From: Herbaspirillum sp. ST 5-3
GTDB taxonomy: Bacteria; Pseudomonadota; Gammaproteobacteria; Burkholderiales; Burkholderiaceae_D
DNA length: 64,000 nucleotides
Assembly: GCF_004804275.1 (NCBI RefSeq)
Contig: NZ_STGI01000003.1
Coordinates: forward strand, 248,001 to 312,000
Direction of reading: 5' to 3'
Position numbers and translations under genes: made by a program. This document shows, piece after piece, positions 55,838 through 64,000 of this stretch. Within the stretch, counting starts at the first letter, position 1, and each line of letters starts with the position of its first letter. The notes under the pieces are model-generated. The model ran no database searches and was not told the DNA's origin. It saw only the letters and a list, made by a program, of their open reading frames with translations.

Positions 55838-58777
55838 TCAGCGCGGCTGGCGCAGCGCCATGCGCAGGACTTGCGCCAGATGCATGGCTTCGCGCCCGGT
55901 CGCCTGCGAGATCTGCTCGCGGCAACTGAAGCCGTTGGCGACGAGCAGCGTGTCTTGCGGGGCATTGCGCACCGCAGGCAGCAGTACCCGCTCGCCGCAG
56001 GCCATCGAGACATCGACCTTGTCCTCCATGAAGCCGAAGGAACCCGCCATGCCGCAGCAGCCTGAATCGAGCACCTGGAAATCGAGTTCCAGCTTGCGCA
56101 GCACGCTTTGCTCGGCATCCATGTGCAGGATCGATTTGTGATGGCAATGGCCGTGCACTACCGCGCTTCGGTGCAGCGCCGGAATGGACGCGTGCAGGTC
56201 TTCGCGCTCCAGGAATTCGCTCAGCAGCTTCACCTGTCCGGACAGCCGCATCGCCTGTTCGCTATGCGGGAACAGGTTGGGCAGTTCGTCGCGGAAGACC
56301 GACACGCAGGCCGGCTCCAGCCCGACGATGGGCGTGCCGGCGTGGATGTCGTCGGCCAGCGCTTCCATGATGCGCGTGAGGTAGGCCTTGGCGCGGTCGA
56401 GCATGCCGAATTCATACAAGGGGCGCCCGCAGCACAGATGCATGCGCGGCAGTTCGACCGTGCAGCCGGCATGTTCCAGCACTTCGACCGCAGCCTGCGC
56501 CACGTCAGGATGAAAATAGTTATTGAAGGTGTCCGGCCACAGGATGATTCTGCGGCCGGATGCCGCGGATGTGGCGGGCGTGCGCTGGCGAAACCACTCG
56601 GTAAACGGCTGCGCCGCGAAGCGCGTGATGCGCCGTTGCGGCGCGATGCCGACAAGCTTCTTCGCGAGGCCGGCGAAGGGCTCGGTCTGGGTGAAGAAAT
56701 TCGCCGCGCCCGGCATGTGCGACGCCAGCTTCGCCCAGCGATCGATCAGGCCGAAGGCATAGGCGTGCAGCGGGCGCATCCGGCCGTCGTAATAATGCGC
56801 CATGAATTCCGCCTTCCAGGTGGCCATGTCGACATGGACCGGGCATTCGCCCTTGCAGCCCTTGCAGGACAGACAGAGGTCGAGCGCCTCATGCACCGCG
56901 GGTTCCTTCCAGCCGCCGTGAATGGCCGATCCCTGCAGCATCTCGAACAGCAGATGCGCGCGGCCCCGCGTCGCATGCTTTTCCTCGCCGGTCGCCATGT
57001 AGCTCGGGCACATGGTGCCGCTCTTCTTGCGGCATTCGCCGACGCCCACGCAGCGCAGCACCGCGCGCGGGAAGTTGCCGTTGTCGTCGGCGTAATGGAA
57101 ATGCACCTTGACCGGCGGCGGGTCGTATTCGGTGCCGAGGCGCAGGTTCTGGTCCGCACGGAAGGCGCCGATGACTTTGCCCGGATTCATCTTCCAGTGC
57201 GGATCCCAGATGCTTTTGAACTCGCGGAAGGATTGCATCAATTCGTCGCCGAACATGATGGGCAGCAGCTCGGCTTTCGACTGGCCGTCGCCGTGTTCCC
57301 CGGAAATCGAGCCGTGCAGGCTGGTCACCAGGTGCGCCGCTTCATGCAGGAAGGCGCGGAACTTGGCAATCCCGTCCGCGGTCTCGAGATCGAAGTCGAT
57401 ACGCGTGTGCACGCAGCCCTGGCCGAAGTGGCCGTACAGGTCGCACATGTAGCCGTACTTCTCGAACAGGGCGCGCAGCTTGCGCAGGTATTCACCGAGA
57501 TGCTCGGGCGGCACGGCGGAATCTTCCCAGCCTTCCCAGGTGAGCTTCTGGTTCGGCACATGCGCGGTTGCGCCGAGGCCGGACTCGCGTACTTTCCAGA
57601 TCTTCTGTTCCACTGGCGGATCGTCGTACAGTTTCATCGTCGGCGGATGCTCGACCTGCTTCAGCGCATCCATCATCCGGCGTGCCTGCGCGTCGGATTC
57701 CTCCTTGCTGGCGCCGCCGAACTCCACCAGCAGCCAGCCGCCGCCCTTGGGCAGCAGTTCGACATTCTCCGGATGCAGGTGCACGGCCTTCATGTCGGCA
57801 ATCAGCCGGTCGTCCATGCCCTCCAGCGCGATCGGCTTGTGTTTCAGGATTTCCGGCACATGGTCGCCGGCTTCGTACACGTCCTTGTAGCCGAGCACCA
57901 CCAGCGAGCTCACCGCCGGCTTGTCCAGCAGGCGCAGCTTGGCACCGAGTATCACCACGCAGGTGCTTTCCGACCCGACCAGTGCGCGGGCCACATGGAA
58001 GCCGTGCTCCGGCAGCAGCGCTTCCAGGTTGTAGCCGGAGACGCGGCGCGGGATCTGCGGAAAGCGTTCGCGAATGGCAGCGGCATAACGGTCTCGCAGT
58101 TTCTGCAGCTGCGCGTAGATGTCGCCACGCCGGTCATTGCGGGAAAGGATCTCGCGCAATTGCTCGTCGCTGGTTTCGCCCACGGTCATGCGCGTGCCGT
58201 CGTAGGTGACGATGTCGAGCTCGATGACGTTGTGCACCGTCTCGCCGCCCATCACCGAATGCGGCCCGCAGGAATTGTTGCCGATCATGCCGCCCAGCGT
58301 ATTGTGCGTGTGCGTCGCCGGGTCCGGCGCAAAGGTCAGGCCGAACTTGGCGGCCGCGTCGCGCAAGTCGTCCAGCACGAGGCCGGGCTGCACGGTCGCG
58401 GTTTTCGCTTCGCGGTCGATCTCCAGGATCTTGTTCAGGTATTTGGAGAAGTCCATCACCACCGCGACGTTGCAGCACTGGCCGCACAGGCTGGTGCCGC
58501 CGCCGCGCGAGAGCACCGGCGCGCCGTATTGATAGCAGAGCCGCACGGTCGTGATGACATCCTCGACGCTGCGCGGAATCACGACGCCGATCGGTACCTG
58601 CCGGTAGTTCGATGCGTCGGTCGCGTACAGCGCACGGCTGCCGGCATCGAAGCGAACCTCGCCTTGAATGCTGTGCGCGAGTTCGGCTTCCAGTTGTTGC
58701 ATGTCGCCGAAACCGGCGGACAGCGGTGGTGCCTTCGATTGTGTATCGACTAAACCGCGGACTAAACCTCGTAACAT
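55838..58777 (-). CDS. FAD-linked dehydrogenase fused to Fe-S/CCG domains (D-2-hydroxyacid dehydrogenase type)
   Basis: 979 aa from ATG 58777; the frame extends upstream but conserved sequence begins here. Domain order: PCMH-type FAD-binding domain (~40-270; VIPRSVEDVITTVRLC, SRGGGTSLCG, GGMIGNNSCG), FAD-linked oxidase C-terminal domain (~280-560), ferredoxin segment (CLSCKGCKGECPVHVDMATW), and two heterodisulfide reductase-like CCG segments (HLCCGRPLYE; SGCCGMAGSFG). This fused layout is that of membrane-associated D-lactate/D-2-hydroxyglutarate dehydrogenases such as YdiJ. Its start overlaps the enolase-superfamily stop by 16 bp. Confidence 0.88.
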   Translation of the reverse strand: MLRGLVRGLVDTQSKAPPLSAGFGDMQQLEAELAHSIQGEVRFDAGSRALYATDASNYRQVPIGVVIPRSVEDVITTVRLCYQYGAPVLSRGGGTSLCGQCCNVAVVMDFSKYLNKILEIDREAKTATVQPGLVLDDLRDAAAKFGLTFAPDPATHTHNTLGGMIGNNSCGPHSVMGGETVHNVIELDIVTYDGTRMTVGETSDEQLREILSRNDRRGDIYAQLQKLRDRYAAAIRERFPQIPRRVSGYNLEALLPEHGFHVARALVGSESTCVVILGAKLRLLDKPAVSSLVVLGYKDVYEAGDHVPEILKHKPIALEGMDDRLIADMKAVHLHPENVELLPKGGGWLLVEFGGASKEESDAQARRMMDALKQVEHPPTMKLYDDPPVEQKIWKVRESGLGATAHVPNQKLTWEGWEDSAVPPEHLGEYLRKLRALFEKYGYMCDLYGHFGQGCVHTRIDFDLETADGIAKFRAFLHEAAHLVTSLHGSISGEHGDGQSKAELLPIMFGDELMQSFREFKSIWDPHWKMNPGKVIGAFRADQNLRLGTEYDPPPVKVHFHYADDNGNFPRAVLRCVGVGECRKKSGTMCPSYMATGEEKHATRGRAHLLFEMLQGSAIHGGWKEPAVHEALDLCLSCKGCKGECPVHVDMATWKAEFMAHYYDGRMRPLHAYAFGLIDRWAKLASHMPGAANFFTQTEPFAGLAKKLVGIAPQRRITRFAAQPFTEWFRQRTPATSAASGRRIILWPDTFNNYFHPDVAQAAVEVLEHAGCTVELPRMHLCCGRPLYEFGMLDRAKAYLTRIMEALADDIHAGTPIVGLEPACVSVFRDELPNLFPHSEQAMRLSGQVKLLSEFLEREDLHASIPALHRSAVVHGHCHHKSILHMDAEQSVLRKLELDFQVLDSGCCGMAGSFGFMEDKVDVSMACGERVLLPAVRNAPQDTLLVANGFSCREQISQATGREAMHLAQVLRMALRQPR

Positions 58778-59865
58778 CGTGCGTCCTGTCTCTTGAATTC
58801 GATCCCCAGTCCCGGGCGGCTCAGATCGGGCGTGAGCTTGCCCTTGTCGGGGGTGATCGCGCCGTCGAACAGCATTTGTTCGATGCGCGCATGGTCGTGG
58901 AAGTATTCGAGATGTATCGCCGGCCGCGCCGCGCAGCACAGCGGCAGGTGCAAGGCCGGTGCGCAATGGCTCGACAGCGGGACGCCGAAGGCTTCGCACA
59001 AGGCGGCCGCGCCGAGAAAGCCGGTGATGCCGGCGCAGCGCGTTGCATCGGCCTGCAGCACATCGACGGCCTGCGCTTCCAGCATGCGGCGGAAGTAGGG
59101 CAGGTCATAGCCGTATTCGCCGGCGGTGATCGCCATGCCGCCGGGGCCGCGATCGCGCAGCAGATGCAGGCCGGCGAGATCATCCGACGAAACCGGTTCC
59201 TCGAACCAGGTGACGCCGTACTCGGCGAATTGCTGCGCGAATGCCAGTGCCTGCTTGCGGGTGTAGGCGCCGTTGGCATCGACGAAGAGTTGTGTCTCGG
59301 TGCCGATCGCCTCGCGCGCCTCGCGCACCCGCGCCAGGTCGCGCTCCGGTTCGCGGCCGATTTTCATCTTCACCATCTGCATGCCGCTCTGCGCCCAGCC
59401 GCCAAGCTGTTGCTGCAGGCGCTCGCTGGAATAGCTGGTGAATCCGCCGCTGCCATACACCGGGATCGCGTGCCGTGTGCTGCCCAGCAGCGCCGCCAGC
59501 GAGACATTGAGCAGCTTGGCCTTGAGGTCCCAGAGCGCGTTGTCGACGGCCGAAATCGCCATCGAGCTGATGCCCGGCCGGCCCATGTTGCGTATCGTCC
59601 GCACCATGTCCTGCCAGCGTGCATTGATCGCCAGCGCATCGCTGCCGTGCAGCAGCGGCGCGAGCTTCTCGCGGATCAGGGTGGCGGTGGCGATACCGGC
59701 AAAGGTATAGCCGATACCGCTGGCACCGCCGGCATTAATGTGCACCAGCACCAGTGTGGTCGCGTCCCATTCCAGCGTGCCGTCCGATTCCGGGCCGTCG
59801 GTCGGGATGGTGTAGGCTTCGATGCCGACATGCTTGATCGGCACGGGGGATTCTTGCGTAGACAT
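58762..59865 (-). CDS. Mandelate racemase/muconate-lactonizing enzyme family protein
   Basis: 367 aa from ATG 59865. Enolase-superfamily capping domain followed by a TIM barrel. Acid-base lysines lie in VKMKIGR (KxK). Metal ligands are probably Asp in VDANGAY, Glu in WFEEPVSSDD and Glu in TAGEYGYD. A histidine in LSSHCAPALH suits the MR subgroup, which abstracts the proton alpha to a carboxylate. Likely a sugar-acid (aldonate or aldarate) dehydratase or racemase. The following FAD/Fe-S dehydrogenase overlaps it, and a TPP enzyme precedes it by 26 bp. Confidence 0.87.
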   Translation of the reverse strand: MSTQESPVPIKHVGIEAYTIPTDGPESDGTLEWDATTLVLVHINAGGASGIGYTFAGIATATLIREKLAPLLHGSDALAINARWQDMVRTIRNMGRPGISSMAISAVDNALWDLKAKLLNVSLAALLGSTRHAIPVYGSGGFTSYSSERLQQQLGGWAQSGMQMVKMKIGREPERDLARVREAREAIGTETQLFVDANGAYTRKQALAFAQQFAEYGVTWFEEPVSSDDLAGLHLLRDRGPGGMAITAGEYGYDLPYFRRMLEAQAVDVLQADATRCAGITGFLGAAALCEAFGVPLSSHCAPALHLPLCCAARPAIHLEYFHDHARIEQMLFDGAITPDKGKLTPDLSRPGLGIEFKRQDARCYEV

Positions 59866-59891
59866 GCTTGGGCGACTCCACTTGGCTCCAC

Positions 59892-61691
59892 TTACTTCCC
59901 TGATTTCCCGGGCGGGAACAACCCGTCCCACACTTCCTTGATCGACGCCTGGATGATGCCGAGCGAATCGGGATCGCGATGCCAGAGTGCGGAGAGATAA
60001 GCCTTGGTCTGCTCGCTCGAAATATGCGGCGGCAGCGGCGGCACGTCGGGATCGGTCACGACTTCGACCAGCGTCGGCACGCGCGCCGACAAGGCGCGCT
60101 CCCAGGCCGGTGCGATGCCTTCCGGCTTGTCGACGCGGATGCCGCCCAGCCCGAGCATGTCGGCGTAGGCGGCGTAGGGGAATGGCGGCAGCACCTGCGA
60201 TGCGAGGAACTTCGGATCGCCTTCCATCGCGCGCTGCTCCCAGGTCACCTGGTTGAGGTCGCTGTTGTTCAGCACCAGGATGGTCAGATGAGGATCGCTC
60301 CAGTCCTTCCACACTTTCGAAATCGTGATCAGGCCGTTGATGCCGTTCATCTGCATCGCGCCGTCGCCCACCATCGCGATCACATGACGATCGGGATGCG
60401 CGTACTTGGCCGCGATTGCATAGGGAACGCCTGGTCCCATGGTCGCCAGTCCGCCCGATAGCGACGCCATCATGCCGCGCCGGATCTTGAGGTCGCGCGC
60501 GTACCAGTTGGCCGCCGATCCCGAGTCGCAGGTGAGGATGCAGTTGTCGGGCAAGCGCGGCGACAGCTCCCAGAACACGCGCTGCGGATTGATCGGCTTG
60601 GCCTCGTTCATGGCGCGGCCTTCGAGCACGCGCCACCAGCGGTCGACGTTCTTTTCAATGTCCTCGCGCCAGCTACGATCCTGTTTGCGTTGCAGATGCG
60701 GGATCAGCGCGCGCAAGGTGTCGCGGCTGTCGCCGACCAGGCCGATTTCCATTGGATAGCGCAGGTTGAGCATGCGTCCGTCGATGTCGATCTGCACGCC
60801 GCGCGCCTGGCCTTCCCTGGGCAGGAATTCGGAGTAGGGGAAGGAGGAGCCGACCATCAGCAGCGTGTCGCATTCCGTCATCAGGTCCCAGCTCGGCTTG
60901 GTGCCGAGCAGGCCGATGGAGCCGGTGACGAAGGGCAGGTCGTCCGGCACCGCGGCCTTGCCGAGCAAGGCCTTGGCGACACCCGCGCCGAGCAGTTCGG
61001 CGGTCTGGATGATTTCGTCGGTCGCATCGAGGGCGCCCGCGCCGACCAGCATCGCGACCTTCTTGCCTGCGTTCAGAATGTCCGCGGCAGCAAGCAGGTC
61101 GGCCTGGCCCGGCACCGTGCGTCGCCCGGTCATGCCGATGCCCGAGTGCACCGAGCCATGCTCGCGCGGCGGTTTTTCCACTGCCGGCATGTCTTGCAAG
61201 TCGCTCGGGAAAATGATGCAGGTGACGGTGCGCTGATCGCGCGCGATGCGCATGGCGCGGTCCACAAGATGCCGCACCTGTTCCGGTACCACCGCCATGT
61301 GGACGTACTCATGCGCAACATCCTTGAACAGCGAGAGCAGGTCGACTTCCTGCTGGTAGTCGCCGCCGAGCGCCATGCGCTTTTGCTGGCCGACAATCGC
61401 CACTACCGGCTGGTGGTCCATCTTGGCGTCATACAAGCCGTTGAGCAGATGAATCGCGCCCGGCCCCGACGTGGCAAGGCAGACGCCGACCTCGCCGGTG
61501 AATTTGGCATGGGCAGTCGCCATGAATGCCGCCATCTCTTCATGGCGTGTTTGCACAAATTCAATGCTTTCCTGGGCACGACCCAAGGCGCCCATGATGC
61601 CGTTGATGCCATCGCCGGGATAGCCATAGATGCGCCGCACGCCCCAGGCGGAAAGACGTTGCAGGAGAAAATCTCCGACGGTGGTTTCCAT
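59892..61691 (-). CDS. Thiamine pyrophosphate-dependent enzyme (PoxB-like)
   Basis: 599 aa. ATG 61691 is preferred over ATG 61703 because GGAGG at 61697-61701 is five bases before it. Acetohydroxyacid synthase/pyruvate oxidase fold: N-terminal PYR domain with catalytic Glu in RHEEMAAFMA, central Rossmann domain (VAMLVGAGALDA; VQIDIDGRMLN), C-terminal PP domain with GDGAMQMNGINGL and LVLNNSDLNQ. Closest in style to pyruvate dehydrogenase (quinone) PoxB and related proteins; the substrate may be pyruvate or another 2-keto acid produced by the neighbours. First gene of the minus-strand operon. Confidence 0.87.
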   Translation of the reverse strand: METTVGDFLLQRLSAWGVRRIYGYPGDGINGIMGALGRAQESIEFVQTRHEEMAAFMATAHAKFTGEVGVCLATSGPGAIHLLNGLYDAKMDHQPVVAIVGQQKRMALGGDYQQEVDLLSLFKDVAHEYVHMAVVPEQVRHLVDRAMRIARDQRTVTCIIFPSDLQDMPAVEKPPREHGSVHSGIGMTGRRTVPGQADLLAAADILNAGKKVAMLVGAGALDATDEIIQTAELLGAGVAKALLGKAAVPDDLPFVTGSIGLLGTKPSWDLMTECDTLLMVGSSFPYSEFLPREGQARGVQIDIDGRMLNLRYPMEIGLVGDSRDTLRALIPHLQRKQDRSWREDIEKNVDRWWRVLEGRAMNEAKPINPQRVFWELSPRLPDNCILTCDSGSAANWYARDLKIRRGMMASLSGGLATMGPGVPYAIAAKYAHPDRHVIAMVGDGAMQMNGINGLITISKVWKDWSDPHLTILVLNNSDLNQVTWEQRAMEGDPKFLASQVLPPFPYAAYADMLGLGGIRVDKPEGIAPAWERALSARVPTLVEVVTDPDVPPLPPHISSEQTKAYLSALWHRDPDSLGIIQASIKEVWDGLFPPGKSGK

Positions 61692-61987
61692 TTGCGCCTC
61701 CATGAAGATCGAATCCCGATGAAGCCGCAAACAGCGTGCCAAAACATTTGAGCAAATATAAAGCGGCCTGCGCAGGCGGAACGCGCGTGTGCGAGCCCGC
61801 TGCACCGGAAACGATTTCAATGCGGAAAAATCGGCCAGGAACGATTTACCCGGGATCGGTAAAATCTGCAGCCCGCTGCCCGGCTCCACGGCAACGAGGG
61901 CATGCAACTTGTCATTGTTCCATTGGTCACATGCATGTCCTCGACAAATTTTCGTCGCGGTAATTTTGAATGTGCCGCGCCTGCGCC

Positions 61988-63808
61988 ATGACCGATTCCG
62001 CCTCCCGATACCCTGCGATTGCCGACTATGCAATGATCAGCGATTGTCATTGCGCGGCGCTCATTTCCAAAGACGGCTCGGTCGACTGGTGCTGTATGCC
62101 GCGCTTCGATTCGGACAGTTGCTTCGGCCGTCTGCTCGATTGGGACAAGGGCGGTTATTGCGCTATCTGTCCGCAAGGGGATGGAATCGAGACGGGGCGG
62201 CGTTATGTGTCCGACACAATGATTCTCGAAACCCATTTTCGAAGCCAGGGCGGCGAGGCGCGTCTGCATGATTTCTTTGCCATGGATGACGATGCGGAAG
62301 AGCAGCTGCATCATGAGCATGTGCGTCTGCTGGAGGGCATCTCCGGCTGTCTTGAATTCCGCATCGAAATATCGCCGCGCTTCGACTTCGGCGAAATCGT
62401 TCCGCATGTGCGGGATCACGGCGACGGCGTCTATACCGCGATCGGCAGCAACGTCGGCCTCGTGATCCATTGCGACAAGCCGCTCGACGTCATGCGCGAC
62501 AGCGGACTCGCCGTCACTTTTCGCCTCGGCGCGGACGAACGCGTCCGACTGTCGATCCGTTTCGTCCCTCCCGAGCAGATCGATGAGCGTCCGTCGGTGC
62601 TGCAGCCCAACGGCTTCGAGGCCGACAAGGCCTTTGCGCATACCTGCGCATGGTGGCGCAAATGGGGGAGCCGCATTGCGCATCCGAGCGGCCCGGACGC
62701 GCAGACGCTGCGCTCGGCCATCGTGTTGAAATCGCTGAGCTTCGAACGCACCGGCGCCATCATTGCGGCGCCGACCACCTCCCTGCCGGAAAGCGCGGGA
62801 AAGGAACGCAACTGGGACTATCGGTTCAGCTGGGTGCGGGATTCGGTATTCACGGTGCGCGCGCTCTATGAGCTGGGGTGCGAGCGCGAAGCCGACCGCT
62901 TCCTCAAGTTCGTCCAGCGCAGCTCGGCGGGCAGCGCGGCGGAAATGCAGATCATGTACGCGGTCGACGGCAAGCGTCGCCTGACCGAGGTGGAACTCGG
63001 CTGGCTGGAAGGCTATCGCGGTTCGCGACCGGTCCGCATCGGCAACTTTGCATCGGAGCAGACACAGCTCGACATCTACGGGGAGATTCTGGCAATGGCC
63101 TGGGAGTGGCATGCCAAGGGGCGCGAGATCGATGCGCCGTACTGGAATTTTCTTTCCGACGTGGTCAACATGGTGGCTGTGAAGTGGCAGGAGCGCGATC
63201 ACGGCATCTGGGAATTCCGCGACGAGCCACGTCACTTCGTGCATTCCAAGGCCATGTGCTGGAGTGCGCTGGATCGCGGCATCCGGCTCGCGCAGGAAAA
63301 GCAATTGCCGGCGCCGACAGAGCACTGGGCGGAAGCCCGCGATGCCATCCGTGAGGCCATCGAGCGCGACGGCTACGACCGGCAGCGTGGCGTTTTCATG
63401 CAAGCCTTCGGCGACGCATATCTCGATGCGGCCCTGCTCCTGTTGCCGCGCACCGGCTTTGTTGCCTATGACGATCCGCGCATGGTGCGCACCACCGATG
63501 CCATCTGCCATGCATTGGACCGGGGCGGCTTGCTGGACCGGTACGACTCGCCGGACGGACTGCCGGGACGCGAAGGCGCGTTCGTGCCTTGCACCTTCTG
63601 GCTGGTGCGCTGCCTTGCGTATCAGGGGCGGCAGGAGCGGGCCTGGGAATACTACCGGCGCGCGCTCGGCTGCGCCAATGAACTCGGCCTGTTCTCTGAA
63701 GAGTTCGACAAGGAAAGCGGCCAGATGCTGGGGAATTTTCCCCAGGCGCTGACGCATGTGTCGCAGATTACCGCGCGGCTGGCGCTGGAGAAGGCGAAGG
63801 CGGTGTAG
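61988..63808 (+). CDS. Glycoside hydrolase family 15 protein (glucoamylase/trehalase-like)
   Basis: 606 aa from ATG 61988; ATG 61970 is an alternative and neither has a strong ribosome site. The N-terminal beta-sandwich begins IADYAMISDCHCAALISKDGS. The (alpha/alpha)6 barrel carries NWDYRFSWVRDSVFTVRALYELG, a general-acid Glu in HGIWEFRDEPRHFVHSK and a second Glu in GREGAFVPCTFWLVR. No signal peptide, so it is cytosolic; bacterial GH15 proteins of this size include trehalases and glucoamylases. It is divergent from the TPP enzyme gene (296 bp gap) and directly followed by a structured repeat. Confidence 0.9.
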   Translation: MTDSASRYPAIADYAMISDCHCAALISKDGSVDWCCMPRFDSDSCFGRLLDWDKGGYCAICPQGDGIETGRRYVSDTMILETHFRSQGGEARLHDFFAMDDDAEEQLHHEHVRLLEGISGCLEFRIEISPRFDFGEIVPHVRDHGDGVYTAIGSNVGLVIHCDKPLDVMRDSGLAVTFRLGADERVRLSIRFVPPEQIDERPSVLQPNGFEADKAFAHTCAWWRKWGSRIAHPSGPDAQTLRSAIVLKSLSFERTGAIIAAPTTSLPESAGKERNWDYRFSWVRDSVFTVRALYELGCEREADRFLKFVQRSSAGSAAEMQIMYAVDGKRRLTEVELGWLEGYRGSRPVRIGNFASEQTQLDIYGEILAMAWEWHAKGREIDAPYWNFLSDVVNMVAVKWQERDHGIWEFRDEPRHFVHSKAMCWSALDRGIRLAQEKQLPAPTEHWAEARDAIREAIERDGYDRQRGVFMQAFGDAYLDAALLLLPRTGFVAYDDPRMVRTTDAICHALDRGGLLDRYDSPDGLPGREGAFVPCTFWLVRCLAYQGRQERAWEYYRRALGCANELGLFSEEFDKESGQMLGNFPQALTHVSQITARLALEKAKAV

Positions 63809-63823
63809 AAGGGGGGAGTGTTT

Positions 63824-64000
63824 TTCTTCGGTGCCCCGGTACTGTAGGTTCTTCGTTGTGGCTTGCCGGGTGCGGCCCGGCGGCCGCTTACTTTTCTTGC
63901 TTCGCCAAGAAAAGTAAGCAAAAGAAGGCGACCCTACTGCCGCCGCCCGCTGCGCGGGTTCCCAAAAGCGTGTCTGCCAAAACGGGAAGCGAAACAAACT
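63824..64000 (+). repeat. Stop-proximal structured repeat, copy C (cut by window end)
   Basis: Starts 15 bp after the GH15 stop and aligns along its length with copy A (27854-28029). The A/T-rich hairpin is a 14-bp perfect stem here: 63886-63899 pairs with 63906-63919 around CTTCGC, again with its own compensated sequence. CCCGC-TGC-GCGGG is kept. The 5' arm of the long hairpin (from ~63962) is present; the 3' arm lies beyond the window. Confidence 0.85.

Noticed and set aside
56108-58753. 881-codon open frame on the plus strand
   Set aside because: It is the antisense shadow of the FAD/Fe-S dehydrogenase gene, whose domains and catalytic motifs are complete; the plus frame has no family signature.
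61817-63997. 726-codon open frame on the minus strand
   Set aside because: Antisense to the GH15 gene and running into repeat copy C; composition and lack of domains show it is non-coding.

Overview
The window looks like a chromosomal segment of a high-GC betaproteobacterium, probably Burkholderiales of the Oxalobacteraceae type (Herbaspirillum/Noviherbaspirillum-like). This rests on family knowledge rather than a search: a cydPABX operon with CydP, a PhaF/PhaI-type phasin, a FisR-type sulfide regulator, an alternative complex III operon and TPR-methyltransferase proteins all fit that group.

Layout. 1-5.0 kb: the C-terminal end of an O-GlcNAc-transferase-like protein and two paralogous TPR proteins, each fused to a different methyltransferase. 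5.1-9.4 kb: a diguanylate cyclase and a NarX/NarL-type two-component pair. 9.8 kb: tRNA-Arg(ACG) with promoter and terminator. 10.4-16.3 kb: a lipid-storage cluster (alcohol-forming acyl-CoA reductase, wax ester synthase/DGAT, acyl-CoA ligase, phasin). 16.4-17.4 kb: a DUF411 protein and a free-standing DsbD alpha domain. 17.9-21.6 kb: a CHASE-PAS-GAF-PAS-GGDEF-EAL protein. 21.7-24.3 kb: DUF2478 protein, CcoG and a lone Rieske protein. 24.8-27.9 kb: cydP-cydA-cydB-cydX (cydX has only 46 codons). 28.5-31.0 kb: divergent fisR and persulfide dioxygenase with a consensus sigma-54 promoter. 31.2-44.0 kb: a 13-gene operon for alternative complex III (actABCDEF), a Sco protein, a caa3-type A2 oxidase and a membrane-anchored SDR. 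44.3-46.1 kb: one AT-rich gene with a HEPN-type RNxxxH motif. 46.5-54.2 kb: an accessory stretch with an MscS channel, TSUP exporter, hydrolase, orphan secreted or membrane proteins, an MFS carrier and several gene remnants. 54.2-63.8 kb: BON lipoprotein, Spy-like Met/Gly-rich protein behind a perfect FNR box, crystallin-like secreted protein, an operon of TPP enzyme, enolase-superfamily enzyme and FAD/Fe-S dehydrogenase, and a divergent GH15 glucosidase.

How it works together. Much of the window concerns respiratory flexibility: cytochrome bd for low oxygen, ACIII plus caa3 as a bc1-independent route to oxygen, an extra Rieske protein and CcoG, and sulfide/persulfide removal through FisR and PDO, which would protect oxidases from sulfide. 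The wax ester and PHA-type genes suggest carbon storage.

The most unusual structure is a dispersed element of about 235-245 bp that sits directly behind stop codons (cydX, fisR, GH15 gene) in the same orientation as the gene. Its copies differ strongly in primary sequence but keep long perfect hairpins through paired changes. This points to selection on secondary structure, or to a hairpin-maintaining mobile process.
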